DNA of 64,000 nt from Arthrobacter sp. EPSL27 (GTDB lineage: Bacteria > Actinomycetota > Actinomycetes > Actinomycetales > Micrococcaceae): positions 30,701-94,700 of the forward strand of contig NZ_LNUT01000006.1 in assembly GCF_001512305.1 (NCBI RefSeq), given 5' to 3'. Positions 46,339 through 55,456 of this stretch are shown here, in pieces (the stretch's first letter is position 1; each line of letters starts with the position of its first letter). Below the pieces are notes generated by a model that was not told the origin of the DNA, made no database searches, and worked only from the letters and a program-made list of their open reading frames with translations. The translations under genes were made by a program, and so were the position numbers.

Positions 46339-46674
46339 TCAGGTCTTGATTTTCGCGACGGTCATCAGGATCGCCGAGTCCTCTTCTGCTTCCAGGCTGT
46401 GCAGCCCGTTCGGCACAATCAGCAGGTCCCCGGTCTTCCCCTGCCAGGATTCGTTGCCGGCCTTCATCCGGACGCAGCCGCGGAGCACAAACACGGTGGC
46501 CTCGCCCGGGTTCTGGTGTTCGCTCAACTGGGTCCCCGCCCGGAACGCCATGACGGTCTGGCGAAGGGTCTTCTCGTGCCCGCCGAACGCCGTGTCCGCA
46601 GCCCGCCCGCTGGGTGCTGCCACGGCGGCCGCGATCTGCTGCCGGGCAAGGGCATCGAGCGATATCTTCTGCAT
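46339..46674 (-). CDS. Cupin-domain protein
   Basis: A 111-aa single-domain cupin. The two motifs are visible as FRAGTQLSEHQNPGEATVFVL (motif 1, with one His and a Glu) and GDLLIVPNGLHSLEAEED (motif 2, His). Metal ligands are thus partly conserved. Such small cupins bind a metal or small ligand; the reaction is unknown. It is 69 bases downstream of, and opposite to, nothing obvious; probably single. Confidence 0.88.
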   Translation of the reverse strand: MQKISLDALARQQIAAAVAAPSGRAADTAFGGHEKTLRQTVMAFRAGTQLSEHQNPGEATVFVLRGCVRMKAGNESWQGKTGDLLIVPNGLHSLEAEEDSAILMTVAKIKT

Positions 46675-46743
46675 GGGGCCACCCTACTCAGAATCGCCCC
46701 CGCTGCCGAGGGACCTTAGCCCCGGTCGCTGCCGGACCTTCGC

Positions 46744-46825
46744 GGGACATGCCCATTCTTCGCGTCAAGGACTGGACACTGCGGGCATATGTCCACCGGT
46801 GTGGCCCGCGGCGGGGCATGCCCCC
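46744..46825. repeat. Palindrome-ended repeat, copy A
   Basis: An 82-bp unit running from GGGACATGC to GGGGCATGCCCCC, so that its two ends are complementary. It contains GACACTGCGGGCATATGTCC in its middle. It is repeated as copy B after a 43-base gap. Confidence 0.8.
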
Positions 46826-46868
46826 AGAGGATCAGAGAACCGGGCTGGCCCCGACGGACCTTGCTCGT

Positions 46869-46951
46869 GGGACATGCTCAATCTTCACGCCAAGGCCTGG
46901 ACACTGCGGGCATATGTCCACCGGCGTGGCCTGCGGCGGGGCATGTCCCCC
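46869..46951. repeat. Palindrome-ended repeat, copy B
   Basis: An 83-bp unit with the same order as copy A: GGGACATGC, then GACACTGCGGGCATATGTCC, and GGGGCATGTCCCCC at the end. The end arms here match exactly (GGGACATGC/GCATGTCCC). It lies immediately after the stop of the VOC gene. Confidence 0.8.
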
Positions 46952-46958
46952 GGGGTGG

Positions 46959-47363
46959 TCAGGACGAGGCCGGCTCGTAGCCGATCAGCCAGTGGAGCCC
47001 GTGGCGGTCGATGACCTGTCCGTCGGATGCGCCCCACGGCTTCGGGGCCAGCGGATCCACGACGCGGCCGCCGACGGCGAGCTGGTCGAACCAGCTGTGC
47101 AGGACTCCCGGCTCGGCCGTCCCGAGCAGCGAGAGCATCAGGCCTTCAAACCGGACCGGCTGGCCGTCCGCCGGGGCGTCCGAACCGGCCAGGGTTACCA
47201 CGCCGTTGAGGACTCCGTGGGCGATGTGGTCCGGCGGGCCGTCAGTGTTCCCGAACTCCCCCTTCGTGTAGAGGGCAAGTTCACCGCCGAAAACGTCGTA
47301 GTAAAAGCCCAGAGCTTCACGGGCGGTACCGGGGAAACTGACATAGATCATGGGTGCCGTCAT
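46959..47363 (-). CDS. VOC-superfamily (PhnB/glyoxalase-like) protein
   Basis: A 134-aa protein from ATG 47363. It has the PhnB-type beta-alpha-beta-beta-beta pattern: IYVSFPGTAREALGFYYDVF, GGELALYTKGEFG, HIAHGVLNGVVTLAGSDA, and the ending DRHGLHWLIGYEP. PhnB-like VOC proteins are mostly of unknown activity; some bind metals or antibiotics. Single gene in the same direction as acylphosphatase. Confidence 0.9.
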   Translation of the reverse strand: MTAPMIYVSFPGTAREALGFYYDVFGGELALYTKGEFGNTDGPPDHIAHGVLNGVVTLAGSDAPADGQPVRFEGLMLSLLGTAEPGVLHSWFDQLAVGGRVVDPLAPKPWGASDGQVIDRHGLHWLIGYEPASS

Positions 47364-47444
47364 GGGGCACAGCCTACACACCCCGGATTTTCCGGCACCG
47401 CGGGTCCGTCAACACCGCCTCGCCAAACACCAGCGGGCGAGCGT

Positions 47445-47750
47445 TCAGTACACCACCCGGAAATTGCTGAACGCCCCGGTCGCGCGGGAGATCGACTCGT
47501 CCACGGTGTCCACCCGACCGGGCGCCTCCGGCGAGCGCAGCCAGCCCCGGAACTCCAGCACCACCGACTGCGGCCCCTCCGCCAGGATGCCCACAGAGCC
47601 GTCGGTGTTGTTCCTGACCGTCCCGGTCAGCCCCAGCTCCTCCGCCTTGCGCACGGTCCAGTACCGGAAGCCGACGGCCTGCACCACACCGTCCACGCGC
47701 GCCGTCAGCCGGACCCACTCCCCGGCATCGCCCTTCGCCACCTCAGCCAT
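47445..47750 (-). CDS. acyP: Acylphosphatase
   Basis: A 101-aa protein from ATG 47750 (the longer frame is non-coding). It shows the acylphosphatase signature VDGVVQAVGFRYWTVRKAEE with the catalytic Arg, and the second motif LGLTGTVRNNTDGSVGILAEG with the catalytic Asn. It hydrolyses carboxyl-phosphate bonds of small acylphosphates in the cytoplasm. It lies 81 bases upstream of the VOC gene on the same strand. Confidence 0.93.
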   Translation of the reverse strand: MAEVAKGDAGEWVRLTARVDGVVQAVGFRYWTVRKAEELGLTGTVRNNTDGSVGILAEGPQSVVLEFRGWLRSPEAPGRVDTVDESISRATGAFSNFRVVY

Positions 47751-47953
47751 GCTCCCAATGTAGTGCCCCTCCCGCGGGCCGGGTCCAGAGGCCCTGTGCG
47801 TTTTCCACATAGGGACCTTCGCCCCTTACGTTCCGCGGAGCGCAGCCGGAAGGATGGTCGGATGCACAGTGGGGACCTGTCGAGGCAACGGCAGGGGCAC
47901 ATGGAAGTGCTTCACCCTCCCGCCGTGCCGTATTGCCCGAAAGGACATTACCA

Positions 47954-48217
47954 ATGGCAGGACAATTCGAAATCTTCACGGACGCGGAGGCGAACGTCCG
48001 TTTCCGACTTCTCGGCGCCGACGGAACGGTGTTGGCGATCTCCAAACCCTATGAGGACAAACGGGCGGCCGCGGACGGCATCATGGCGGTCCGCGAATGC
48101 GCCGGCACCGGCCTGATTAGGGAGGCCCGCTCCAACGCCTGGGGCGGCACCGGCACCAGCAGGGCGGGCCTGCCAAGGCCCGCGCAGCGCCGGCACCCGC
48201 ACACCCCCGCCATCTAG
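47954..48217 (+). CDS. YegP-family (DUF1508) small protein
   Basis: An 87-aa protein from ATG 47954 (AAAGGAC upstream). The single DUF1508 module is clear: GQFEIFTDAEANVRFRLLGA, DGTVLAISKPYEDKRAAADG and VRECAG. The remaining 30 residues are Gly/Arg/Pro-rich and unusual for the family, perhaps a nonconserved tail. Function is unknown; homologues are general stress-related. Independent of the ABC genes downstream. Confidence 0.88.
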   Translation: MAGQFEIFTDAEANVRFRLLGADGTVLAISKPYEDKRAAADGIMAVRECAGTGLIREARSNAWGGTGTSRAGLPRPAQRRHPHTPAI

Positions 48218-48270
48218 ACAAAGGATCGGCAACACCCCGGGCGGACAGCCCGGCACCACCGGGAGCCGCA

Positions 48271-49197
48271 ATGGACGAAGCACGGGTCCACATCAGCGGC
48301 TTCCGGATGGACTTCGGCGACACCACCGTAGTCCGTGACCTGTCCTTTGACGTGCACGCCGGCGAGACCTTCGGGTTCCTCGGCAGCAACGGCTCGGGCA
48401 AGACCACCACCATCCGGGCCCTGCTCGGCATTTACGAGCCCACGGCCGGGACCCTCCACATCAACGGCCGGGACTTCAAACCCGAGCACGGCGACCGGCT
48501 GGGCTACCTCCCGGAAGAGCGCGGGCTCTACAAGAAGGAAAAGGTCATCGACATCATGACCTACTTCGGCCGGCTCAAAGGGATGGACCGGCGCACCGCC
48601 CGGCAATGGTCGCTCGCGTACCTGGAGCGGGTGGCGCTCGCCGACCGGGCCGGCACCGTCCTGGACAAGCTCTCCAGCGGGCAGCAGCAGAAAGTCCAGC
48701 TGGGCGTCACCATCATGAACAGCCCCGAGCTGCTGATCCTCGATGAACCCACCAAGGGCTTCGACCCCGTCAACCGGCGCCTGCTGATGGATATCATCGC
48801 CGAGCAGAAACGGGGCGGCGCCACCGTAGTGATGGTCACCCACCAGATGGAGGAGGTGGAGCGGCTCTGCGACCGGGTGATCCTGCTCAAGGACGGCACC
48901 GCCGAAGCCTACGGGACCATCGATGAGGTGCAGAACAAGTACGGCGGCCGCATCATCCGCATCCGGCACAGCGGCGCCATCCCGCCGTCGCCCCACTACA
49001 AGGCGCTACTCCAGGACACCAACTACTCGGAACTGTCCATCACCGACGCCACCGACGAGGCCGCGATCCTCAAGGACCTGGTGGACGCCGGCGTGACGGT
49101 CCGGAGCTTCACCACCACCAAAATCTCGCTGGAGGACATCTTCATCCGGGTCTACGGGGACCAGAACAAGCCGTCGACGGCGGCGGGCGGGGTGTAG
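48271..49197 (+). CDS. ABC transporter ATPase (NatA-like)
   Basis: A 308-aa ATPase with GGGAG just before ATG 48271. It has Walker A GSNGSGKTT, the Q-loop, the signature LSSGQQQKVQ, Walker B LLILDEPTKGFDP and the switch VTHQ, plus a C-terminal extension (SGAIPPSPHYKALL to FIRVYGDQN) typical of NatA/CcmA-type exporters. It energises the membrane partner encoded 3 bases downstream. Substrate may be sodium or a peptide/drug; undetermined. Confidence 0.92.
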   Translation: MDEARVHISGFRMDFGDTTVVRDLSFDVHAGETFGFLGSNGSGKTTTIRALLGIYEPTAGTLHINGRDFKPEHGDRLGYLPEERGLYKKEKVIDIMTYFGRLKGMDRRTARQWSLAYLERVALADRAGTVLDKLSSGQQQKVQLGVTIMNSPELLILDEPTKGFDPVNRRLLMDIIAEQKRGGATVVMVTHQMEEVERLCDRVILLKDGTAEAYGTIDEVQNKYGGRIIRIRHSGAIPPSPHYKALLQDTNYSELSITDATDEAAILKDLVDAGVTVRSFTTTKISLEDIFIRVYGDQNKPSTAAGGV

Positions 49198-49200
49198 GCC

Positions 49201-50463
49201 GTGGCGCAGCACAACCTCGGGACAGTCCTCAGCTTCGAGTTCATCCGCACCGTCACCAAAAAGCGCTTCTGGATCGGCACCCTGTCCGTCCCGCTCATCC
49301 TCGCCGTGGTGTTCGGGCTGATCTTCCTCAGCAACTCCAGCACGGACACCGCCGCCGAGGCGCAGAAAAACGCCCAGTTCAGCATCGCCTACACGGACGC
49401 CTCCGGGCTCATCACCCCCGCCGATGCCGCGATCTTCGGCGCCACCCCGGCGGACTCCCCCGACGCCGGCATCCAGGCCGTGCAGTCCCGCACCGTGGAC
49501 GCCTACTTCGACTACCCTGCCCAGCCCGAGTCGACGCCGGTGCGCGTCTACGGCGCGGACCAGGGGATCTTCGAGAACGGCAAGTATGCCGCCGTCGCGC
49601 AGGCCATGCTGGCGCACGCTGTCAACGAAAAAATCGGCTCACCGCAGCTGTCCGCGCTCGCGGCCGGGCAGGTCCGGGTGGAGACCGTCACCTACGACGG
49701 CACCAAGGAATCCGGCGGCCTGGGCTCGGTGATTCCGCCGCTGGTTTTCCTGGTCATCTTCTACGGGCTGATCGTGCTCCTGGCCGGGCAGATGCTCAAC
49801 TCCACGCTGGAGGAAAAGGAAAACCGCGTCACCGAGATGATCCTGACCACCCTCAAACGCACCACCCTCATCGCGGGCAAGGTGATCGCCCTGTTCGCGA
49901 TCGGGCTGGTGCAGATGATCGTGTTCCTCTCCCCGATCGCGATCGCCCGGCTGTTCTTCCCCGAGGAGCTCAGCCTCGCGTCCCTGGACCTGCCCCCGCT
50001 GATCCTGGACCCGGTCCGGATGACCGTTGGCCTGCTGATCCTGGTCGGCGGCTTCGCCCTGTTCACCACCACGCTGGTGGCCATCGGCGCCGTGATGCCC
50101 ACCGCCAAAGAAGCCGGCAACTTCATGGGCGTGATGATGGCGCTGATCTTCGTCCCGTTCTACGCCGTGTCCCTGGTAATCTCCGACCCGCAGTCCGTGA
50201 TCGTCCAGATTTTCACGTTCTTCCCGTTCTCCGCCCCCGTCACGGCCCTGCTGCGGAACGGCTTCGGCTCCCTGAGCCTGCCGGAGGCGGCAATCGTGAT
50301 CGTGATCCTGTTCGGAGGCGCCGCCGTCATGCTCCGCATCGCCGTGCGGCTCTTCCAGTACGGCTCCATCTCCTACACGTCGAAGGTCAACGTCCGCACG
50401 GCGCTCCGGGCCGGGCCGCGGCGCACTGCGGCGGAGGAACCCCCGACGGCGGCCGGCGGCTGA
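49201..50463 (+). CDS. ABC-2-type exporter permease (NatB-like)
   Basis: A 420-aa membrane protein starting at GTG 49201. One N-terminal helix (FWIGTLSVPLILAVVFGLIF) is followed by a large extracytoplasmic domain (about residues 45-165). At least five further helices come after this, with MLNSTLEEKENRVTEMILTT between, a hallmark of ABC-2 permeases of the NatB type. The basic tail (RTALRAGPRRTAAEEPP) is cytoplasmic. It forms a transporter with the adjacent ATPase. Confidence 0.9.
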   Translation: MAQHNLGTVLSFEFIRTVTKKRFWIGTLSVPLILAVVFGLIFLSNSSTDTAAEAQKNAQFSIAYTDASGLITPADAAIFGATPADSPDAGIQAVQSRTVDAYFDYPAQPESTPVRVYGADQGIFENGKYAAVAQAMLAHAVNEKIGSPQLSALAAGQVRVETVTYDGTKESGGLGSVIPPLVFLVIFYGLIVLLAGQMLNSTLEEKENRVTEMILTTLKRTTLIAGKVIALFAIGLVQMIVFLSPIAIARLFFPEELSLASLDLPPLILDPVRMTVGLLILVGGFALFTTTLVAIGAVMPTAKEAGNFMGVMMALIFVPFYAVSLVISDPQSVIVQIFTFFPFSAPVTALLRNGFGSLSLPEAAIVIVILFGGAAVMLRIAVRLFQYGSISYTSKVNVRTALRAGPRRTAAEEPPTAAGG

Positions 50464-50505
50464 GGCGGCCGACGGCGGCCGGCCGCTGAGGCGGCAGGCG
50501 GCGGA

Positions 50506-51324
50506 CTAACCCGCCGGGAGTTCCCCGGGCCGCAGGGACGTGATCATCGTCCGGATGTCCCGGTATTCCGGCGTGGACTCGTACTGTTTGGCCTTCTCGA
50601 GGTACGGCAGGGACGGATCGCCCGGCGTTGTGTTGTTCTCCGGGTTGTAGGTCCCGCCGAAGAACGCGCCGCTCGGCGGCCAGAGGAACAGGTGGAACAT
50701 GGGGCACGCCAGGTCCCCCGACTCCTCCGGCACCATGGTGATGCCGTACGCCGCGATGGTGGACCGTGTGGCCAGCGGGTCGGGGTCGTCGCCCCGCGAC
50801 TCGAACACATAGCGGGGCACCCCGCCGTCGCCGCCTCCGCCCTCGGCGAGGGCAAGCATCGGTTCGCTGTCGTAGACCTCGTACGGGGACTTGCCTATGC
50901 ACTCCGCACCCGTGACGATGTTGGTCCGCAGGCTGGCCATGGGCTTGCCCTCGGCGTTGAACACGTCCACAAACTCCCCGCCCAGCGCTCCGCCGGGGTC
51001 CTTGACCGTCCAGCCTGCGGGATAGTCGAAGCTGAGGCCGGCGTCCGTGGTCGTGAACGTCTTCCAGCCCGACGACGGCGTCCCCTCCGAGGGCGACGGC
51101 GTGGTGCCCGGCTGCGTTGTACTCGGCTGTGTGGTGCCTGGCGGCGGGGTGCCCGACGGCGGTGTCGCTGAGCCGGAGGCGGCCGGCGGTGCTGCTGTTC
51201 CGTTCTCCGTGCCCGACACCAGGCCGCAGGACGTCAGCAGCAGAACCAGCCCGAGGGCCGTGCCGGCGGTGGCGCGCACCCCGGCCTGCAGTGCCGTGCC
51301 GGGTGGTCCCGCCGGTTTCCTCAC
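50506..51324 (-). CDS. Lipoprotein of unknown function (paralogue 2)
   Basis: A 272-aa protein from GTG 51324; a longer frame upstream is antisense to nothing real but overlaps the preceding gene. The lipobox LTSC (Cys in TALGLVLLLTSCG) is followed by a long Pro/Thr/Ser linker (SEGTPSSGW). The folded part begins GWKTFTTTDAGLSFDYPAGW and is like the paralogue 4 bases upstream, including the ACPMFHLFLWPP region. It is thought to sit on the outer face of the membrane; function is unknown. Confidence 0.82.
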   Translation of the reverse strand: MRKPAGPPGTALQAGVRATAGTALGLVLLLTSCGLVSGTENGTAAPPAASGSATPPSGTPPPGTTQPSTTQPGTTPSPSEGTPSSGWKTFTTTDAGLSFDYPAGWTVKDPGGALGGEFVDVFNAEGKPMASLRTNIVTGAECIGKSPYEVYDSEPMLALAEGGGGDGGVPRYVFESRGDDPDPLATRSTIAAYGITMVPEESGDLACPMFHLFLWPPSGAFFGGTYNPENNTTPGDPSLPYLEKAKQYESTPEYRDIRTMITSLRPGELPAG

Positions 51325-51328
51325 GGTC

Positions 51329-52051
51329 CTACTTTCCGGCCGGCCGCAGTGACATGATGGCCTGCTTGACGTCTTTGTACTCCGTGGTGTCCATATATAC
51401 CTCGGGGGTGTCCACATTCTTGGGAGCTCCCGGGGTGGTGTCGAACGGGTCATAGACGCCGCTGAACATGGCGCGGTTGGGCGGCCAGGTGAAGAAGTGG
51501 GAGATGGGACAGGCCGTGTCCCCGAATGGTTCCGGCTCGGAGGTGATCCCGTAACCGAATGTCATTGCCCGGGACGGATCGCTAGCCGCCGGATCGGTCC
51601 GCCCCTCGTACACAAACCTGGGGGCCTCCCCGCCCTGGGCCAGCGCCGGGACGGGCTCGGTGTCGTACACCATAAAGGGAAGCTTCTCGGGGCACTCGGC
51701 GCCCGAGGTCATGCCGGTCCGCAGGGTGGCCATCGTCTTGCCGTAGTCACTGACCAGGGCCACAAAAACACCGCCCTCGGCCGGCGGCCCGGCCGGGTCC
51801 ACAATGGTCCAGGCCTCCGGATAGTCGAACGCGAGCGTACCGTCCGACGTCGTGAACGTCTTCCAGCCTGCCGGTACCGTGGCGGATGGCGACGCATCCG
51901 ACGACGGCGCGCTGGCTGCGGGACTGGTGGCAGCGGCACTCGTGGCCGGAGCGCTGGTGGACGGCGCCGCCGCCGGCGACCCGCACCCCGCGAGGACGGC
52001 CACCGCGCAGACAGCGGAAACGACTGATGCCAATGATGCGGCTGGGCGCAT
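51329..52051 (-). CDS. Lipoprotein of unknown function (paralogue 1)
   Basis: A 240-aa protein from ATG 52051 with GGGGGAGG upstream. Lipobox LAGC and an Ala/Ser/Thr-rich linker precede the shared domain (GWKTFTTSDGTLAFDYPEAW, ECPEKLPFMVYDTEPVPALA, ACPISHFFTWPPNRAMF). It and the next gene are evidently a tandem duplication, transcribed together with a 4-base gap. No enzyme motif is visible; the conserved cysteines suggest a disulphide-bonded surface domain. Confidence 0.82.
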   Translation of the reverse strand: MRPAASLASVVSAVCAVAVLAGCGSPAAAPSTSAPATSAAATSPAASAPSSDASPSATVPAGWKTFTTSDGTLAFDYPEAWTIVDPAGPPAEGGVFVALVSDYGKTMATLRTGMTSGAECPEKLPFMVYDTEPVPALAQGGEAPRFVYEGRTDPAASDPSRAMTFGYGITSEPEPFGDTACPISHFFTWPPNRAMFSGVYDPFDTTPGAPKNVDTPEVYMDTTEYKDVKQAIMSLRPAGK

Positions 52052-52242
52052 GACACCCTCCCCCTGGGAATAGTCCGTGATTCGACCATTCTCGGGGCTT
52101 TCGGCGGGGAAACTAGGGGCTTTGGGCCCTACGTGTGCGGGCGGGCCGGGCCGGGGCGGCCTCACCGGAGCCGGCCGTGATGCTTCCCACGTTGACCCCT
52201 GCTGATTTCAAATGGCCGCTGAAGCTTGCTAGAGCTTAACTA

Positions 52243-53541
52243 ATGCAAGACGCCCTCGATCCCGCCATGCCCTTTCTGGTCCCCATCCTCGCGGTCGCGC
52301 TCGCCATCGCCGCAGGCCTGCTCGCCTCCTGGCTGGTGCGGCGCGTGGTGCTCCGGCTCAACCGCAAGCAGGAAGCCCTCCGGGAGACGTCCCGGGTGGC
52401 GCGGATGCCGCTGCGCCTGGCGCTCTGCCTGATCGGCGTCCGGATTGCGCTGGGCATGACCACCGAGGACGCCGAATGGCGCCGCAACGTGGACCACGCG
52501 CTGCAGATCGCACTGATCGGCTCACTGGCCTGGCTGGCCATCGCCGTCCTGCTCATCATCGAGACCATGGTGCTCACCCGCTACCGGGTGGACGTGGCGG
52601 ACAACCGCCGCGCCCGCCGGCTCCGCACCCAGGTGATCCTGGCCCGGCGGATCGGCGTGGCCCTGATCGCCATCGTGGCTCTGGGCATCGCCATGCTGAC
52701 CTTCCCCGCCATCCAGGCCCTCGGCGCGGGGCTGCTGGCCTCCGCCGGTGTCATCTCGATCGTGGCCGGCCTGGCCGCCCAGACCTCCCTGGTCAACGTC
52801 TTCGCCGGCATCCAACTGGCCTTCACGGACGCGATCCGGGTGGACGACGTAGTGGTGGTCCAGAAGGAATGGGGCCGCATCGAGGAGATCACCCTGACCT
52901 ACGTGGTGGTCCACATCTGGGACGACCGCCGCCTCATCCTGCCATCCACGTACTTCACCACCACCCCGTTCGAGAACTGGACCCGGCGGCAGTCCGAGGT
53001 GATGGGCACCGTGGAGTTCGACCTGGACTGGCGCGCCCCGGTCGAGGACATGCGCGCGGAGCTCAAGCGCGTCCTGGCCGGCACCGACCTGTGGGACGAG
53101 CGGGTAGGCATCCTGCAGATCACCGACGCCACCGCCGGCTTTGTCCGGGTCCGCATCCTGGTCAGCGCCGCGGACAGCGCCACCCTCTTCGACCTGCGCT
53201 GCCTGATCCGCGAGGAGCTGGTGCTCTTCCTGCAGCAGGAACACCCGACGGCGCTTCCCCACGTGCGGCTCGAACCGTTCGGTGCCGCTATCCCCGGTAC
53301 CGGGACGGCAAGCGCCGGCACGCCCGCGACTGCCGGCGCAGCTGACACGCCCGCCGGCACGACCGCCGCGCGGCCCCGCAAGGTCTCCGCGGCGGATGAG
53401 ACCGGCCGGCACCCCGCCGACCCGCACGACTCCCAGCTGTTCACCGGTTCCATCGAAGCGATCCAGCGGTCCAAGGCCTTCACCGGCCCCGGCGAGGAAG
53501 TGTTCGAGGACCGGGACAAGAGCATCGCCGCGCAGAACTAG
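52243..53541 (+). CDS. MscS-family mechanosensitive channel
   Basis: A 432-aa membrane protein. Four or so helices are visible, the pore-lining one being ASAGVISIVAGLAAQTSLVN (near residue 170). The beta-domain signature follows: QLAFTDAIRVDDVVVVQKEW, GRIEEITLTYVVVHIWDDRR and LILPSTYFTTTPFENWTR. The C-terminal 80 residues are Pro/Ala/Thr-rich and non-conserved. It opens under membrane tension to release osmolytes. Single gene, with no clear ribosome site before ATG 52243. Confidence 0.92.
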   Translation: MQDALDPAMPFLVPILAVALAIAAGLLASWLVRRVVLRLNRKQEALRETSRVARMPLRLALCLIGVRIALGMTTEDAEWRRNVDHALQIALIGSLAWLAIAVLLIIETMVLTRYRVDVADNRRARRLRTQVILARRIGVALIAIVALGIAMLTFPAIQALGAGLLASAGVISIVAGLAAQTSLVNVFAGIQLAFTDAIRVDDVVVVQKEWGRIEEITLTYVVVHIWDDRRLILPSTYFTTTPFENWTRRQSEVMGTVEFDLDWRAPVEDMRAELKRVLAGTDLWDERVGILQITDATAGFVRVRILVSAADSATLFDLRCLIREELVLFLQQEHPTALPHVRLEPFGAAIPGTGTASAGTPATAGAADTPAGTTAARPRKVSAADETGRHPADPHDSQLFTGSIEAIQRSKAFTGPGEEVFEDRDKSIAAQN

Positions 53542-53638
53542 GTCTTCCCAGCCTTCAGGAACTGGTCAATAATCAGACGTTGGTGAGTCAGCGCCGGTGC
53601 TGGCCGCCGGAGCCTGCCGGACCAGCTGAGGAGACCCG

Positions 53639-55399
53639 ATGACGGTAGAACAGCCCACTGAAGAATCCGTGGAGGCTCCTGCCCGCGACTGGTTCAAGAG
53701 CGCCGTCGTCTACCAGATCTATCCGCGGAGCTTCGCCGATTCCAGCGGCGACGGCATCGGGGACCTGCGCGGCATCATCAGCAAGCTCGACTACCTGCAG
53801 CGGCTGGGCGTCGACGTCGTCTGGCTGTCCCCGATCTACACATCCCCGCAGGACGACAACGGCTACGACATCAGCGATTACCGCGACGTGGACCCGCTGT
53901 TCGGCACCCTCGAGGACCTGCAGGAACTGACGGACGGGCTCCACGCCCGCGGCATGAAGCTGGTCATGGACCTGGTGGTCAACCACACCTCGGATGAGCA
54001 CCCCTGGTTCGTCGAATCACGGTCCTCCAAGGACAACCCCAAGCGGGACTGGTACTGGTGGCGGCCGCCGCGCGAAGTTGCCGGCGACGGCGGCGGCGTT
54101 CAGGGCGCGGCACCCAACAACTGGGGGTCCGTGTTCTCCGGCCCGGCCTGGGAGTTCGACCAGGCCACCGGCGAGTACTACCTCCACATCTTCTCCCGGA
54201 AGCAGCCGGACCTGAACTGGGAAAACCCGGAGGTCCGGGCCGCCGTCTACGAGATGATGAACTGGTGGCTGGACCGGGGCGTGGACGGGTTCCGGATGGA
54301 CGTCATCAACTTCATCTCCAAGGACACCGCCCTGCCGGACGGCCCCATCGCCGCCGGAATGCTGTACGGCGACGGCAGCCCGTTCTTCATCGGCGGGCCG
54401 CGGATCCACGAATTCCTGCAGGAGATGCACCGCGAGGTGTTCGCCGACCGGCCCGGCCCGCTGCTGACCGTCGGCGAAATGCCCGGCGTCACCGTGGACC
54501 AGGCCGTCCTGTTCACCGACCCGGAGCGGGCCGAGGTGGACATGGTGTTCCAGTTCGAGCACGTCGCGCTGGACCAGGAGGACGGCAACAAGTGGCGGCC
54601 GAAGAAACTCAAGCTCACAGACCTCAAGCATTCCCTGGGCCGCTGGCAGACCGGCCTAGCGGAGCGCGGATGGAACAGCCTCTACTGGGGCAACCACGAC
54701 CAGGCCCGTGCGGTGTCGCGCTTCGGCAACGACGGCCAATACCGCGAGCTGTCCGCCAAGATGCTCGCCGGCATCCTGCACCTGCACCGGGGCACGCCCT
54801 ACGTCTACCAGGGCGAGGAACTGGGCATGACCAACATGACATTCGGCGCCATCAGCGACTACCGCGACATTGAGGTCCTCAACCACCACCGCGAAGCCAC
54901 CACCCACCTGGGCCACACCGACGCCGAGGTCCTCGCCGCCCTGGCGCCGCTGAACCGCGACAACGCCCGCACGCCGGTCCAGTGGGACGCCTCGCGGCAC
55001 GCCGGCTTCACCACGGGATCGCCGTGGATTGCGGTCAACCCAAACGCCAACCACATCAACGCCGCCGCGCAGGTGGACGACCCCGACTCCGTCTACAGCT
55101 TCTACCGGCAGGTCATCGCGCTGCGGCACAGCGAGCCGGTGGTGTCGCACGGGGACTTCACCATGCTCCTGCCGCGGGACGAGCACGTCTACGCGTTCGT
55201 CCGCTCGCTGCCGGACACCCAGCTGCTGGTGCTGGGCAACTTCTCCGGCCAGGACCAGGAAGTGGCGCTCGACGGCGCCGACGTTCCGGTGGCCTGGGGC
55301 AGCGCGGTGCTGATCCTGGGCAACTACCCCGCCGAACCTTCGGTGCCGCGGCTGCACCTCCGGCCGTGGGAGCTGAAGGTCTTCCGCGCCGGGCGCTGA
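53639..55399 (+). CDS. GH13 alpha-glucosidase/alpha-amylase-family enzyme
   Basis: A 586-aa cytoplasmic enzyme with GAGGAG upstream. GH13 landmarks: DLVVNH (region I), GFRMDVIN with the nucleophile Asp221, the acid/base Glu280 in TVGEMPG, and GNHDQARAVSRFG with Asp354. The sequence VVYQIYPRSFADSSGDGIGD is typical of oligo-1,6-glucosidases (GH13_31-like). There is no transport gene beside it, unlike the first GH13 enzyme. It is followed by a small proline-rich gene and the X25-containing gene. Confidence 0.93.
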   Translation: MTVEQPTEESVEAPARDWFKSAVVYQIYPRSFADSSGDGIGDLRGIISKLDYLQRLGVDVVWLSPIYTSPQDDNGYDISDYRDVDPLFGTLEDLQELTDGLHARGMKLVMDLVVNHTSDEHPWFVESRSSKDNPKRDWYWWRPPREVAGDGGGVQGAAPNNWGSVFSGPAWEFDQATGEYYLHIFSRKQPDLNWENPEVRAAVYEMMNWWLDRGVDGFRMDVINFISKDTALPDGPIAAGMLYGDGSPFFIGGPRIHEFLQEMHREVFADRPGPLLTVGEMPGVTVDQAVLFTDPERAEVDMVFQFEHVALDQEDGNKWRPKKLKLTDLKHSLGRWQTGLAERGWNSLYWGNHDQARAVSRFGNDGQYRELSAKMLAGILHLHRGTPYVYQGEELGMTNMTFGAISDYRDIEVLNHHREATTHLGHTDAEVLAALAPLNRDNARTPVQWDASRHAGFTTGSPWIAVNPNANHINAAAQVDDPDSVYSFYRQVIALRHSEPVVSHGDFTMLLPRDEHVYAFVRSLPDTQLLVLGNFSGQDQEVALDGADVPVAWGSAVLILGNYPAEPSVPRLHLRPWELKVFRAGR

Positions 55400-55456
55400 C
55401 GGCGGGCCGCTGATCTGGACCACACGCACCATCCGCAACGAGTGAGGGAGCCCGGC

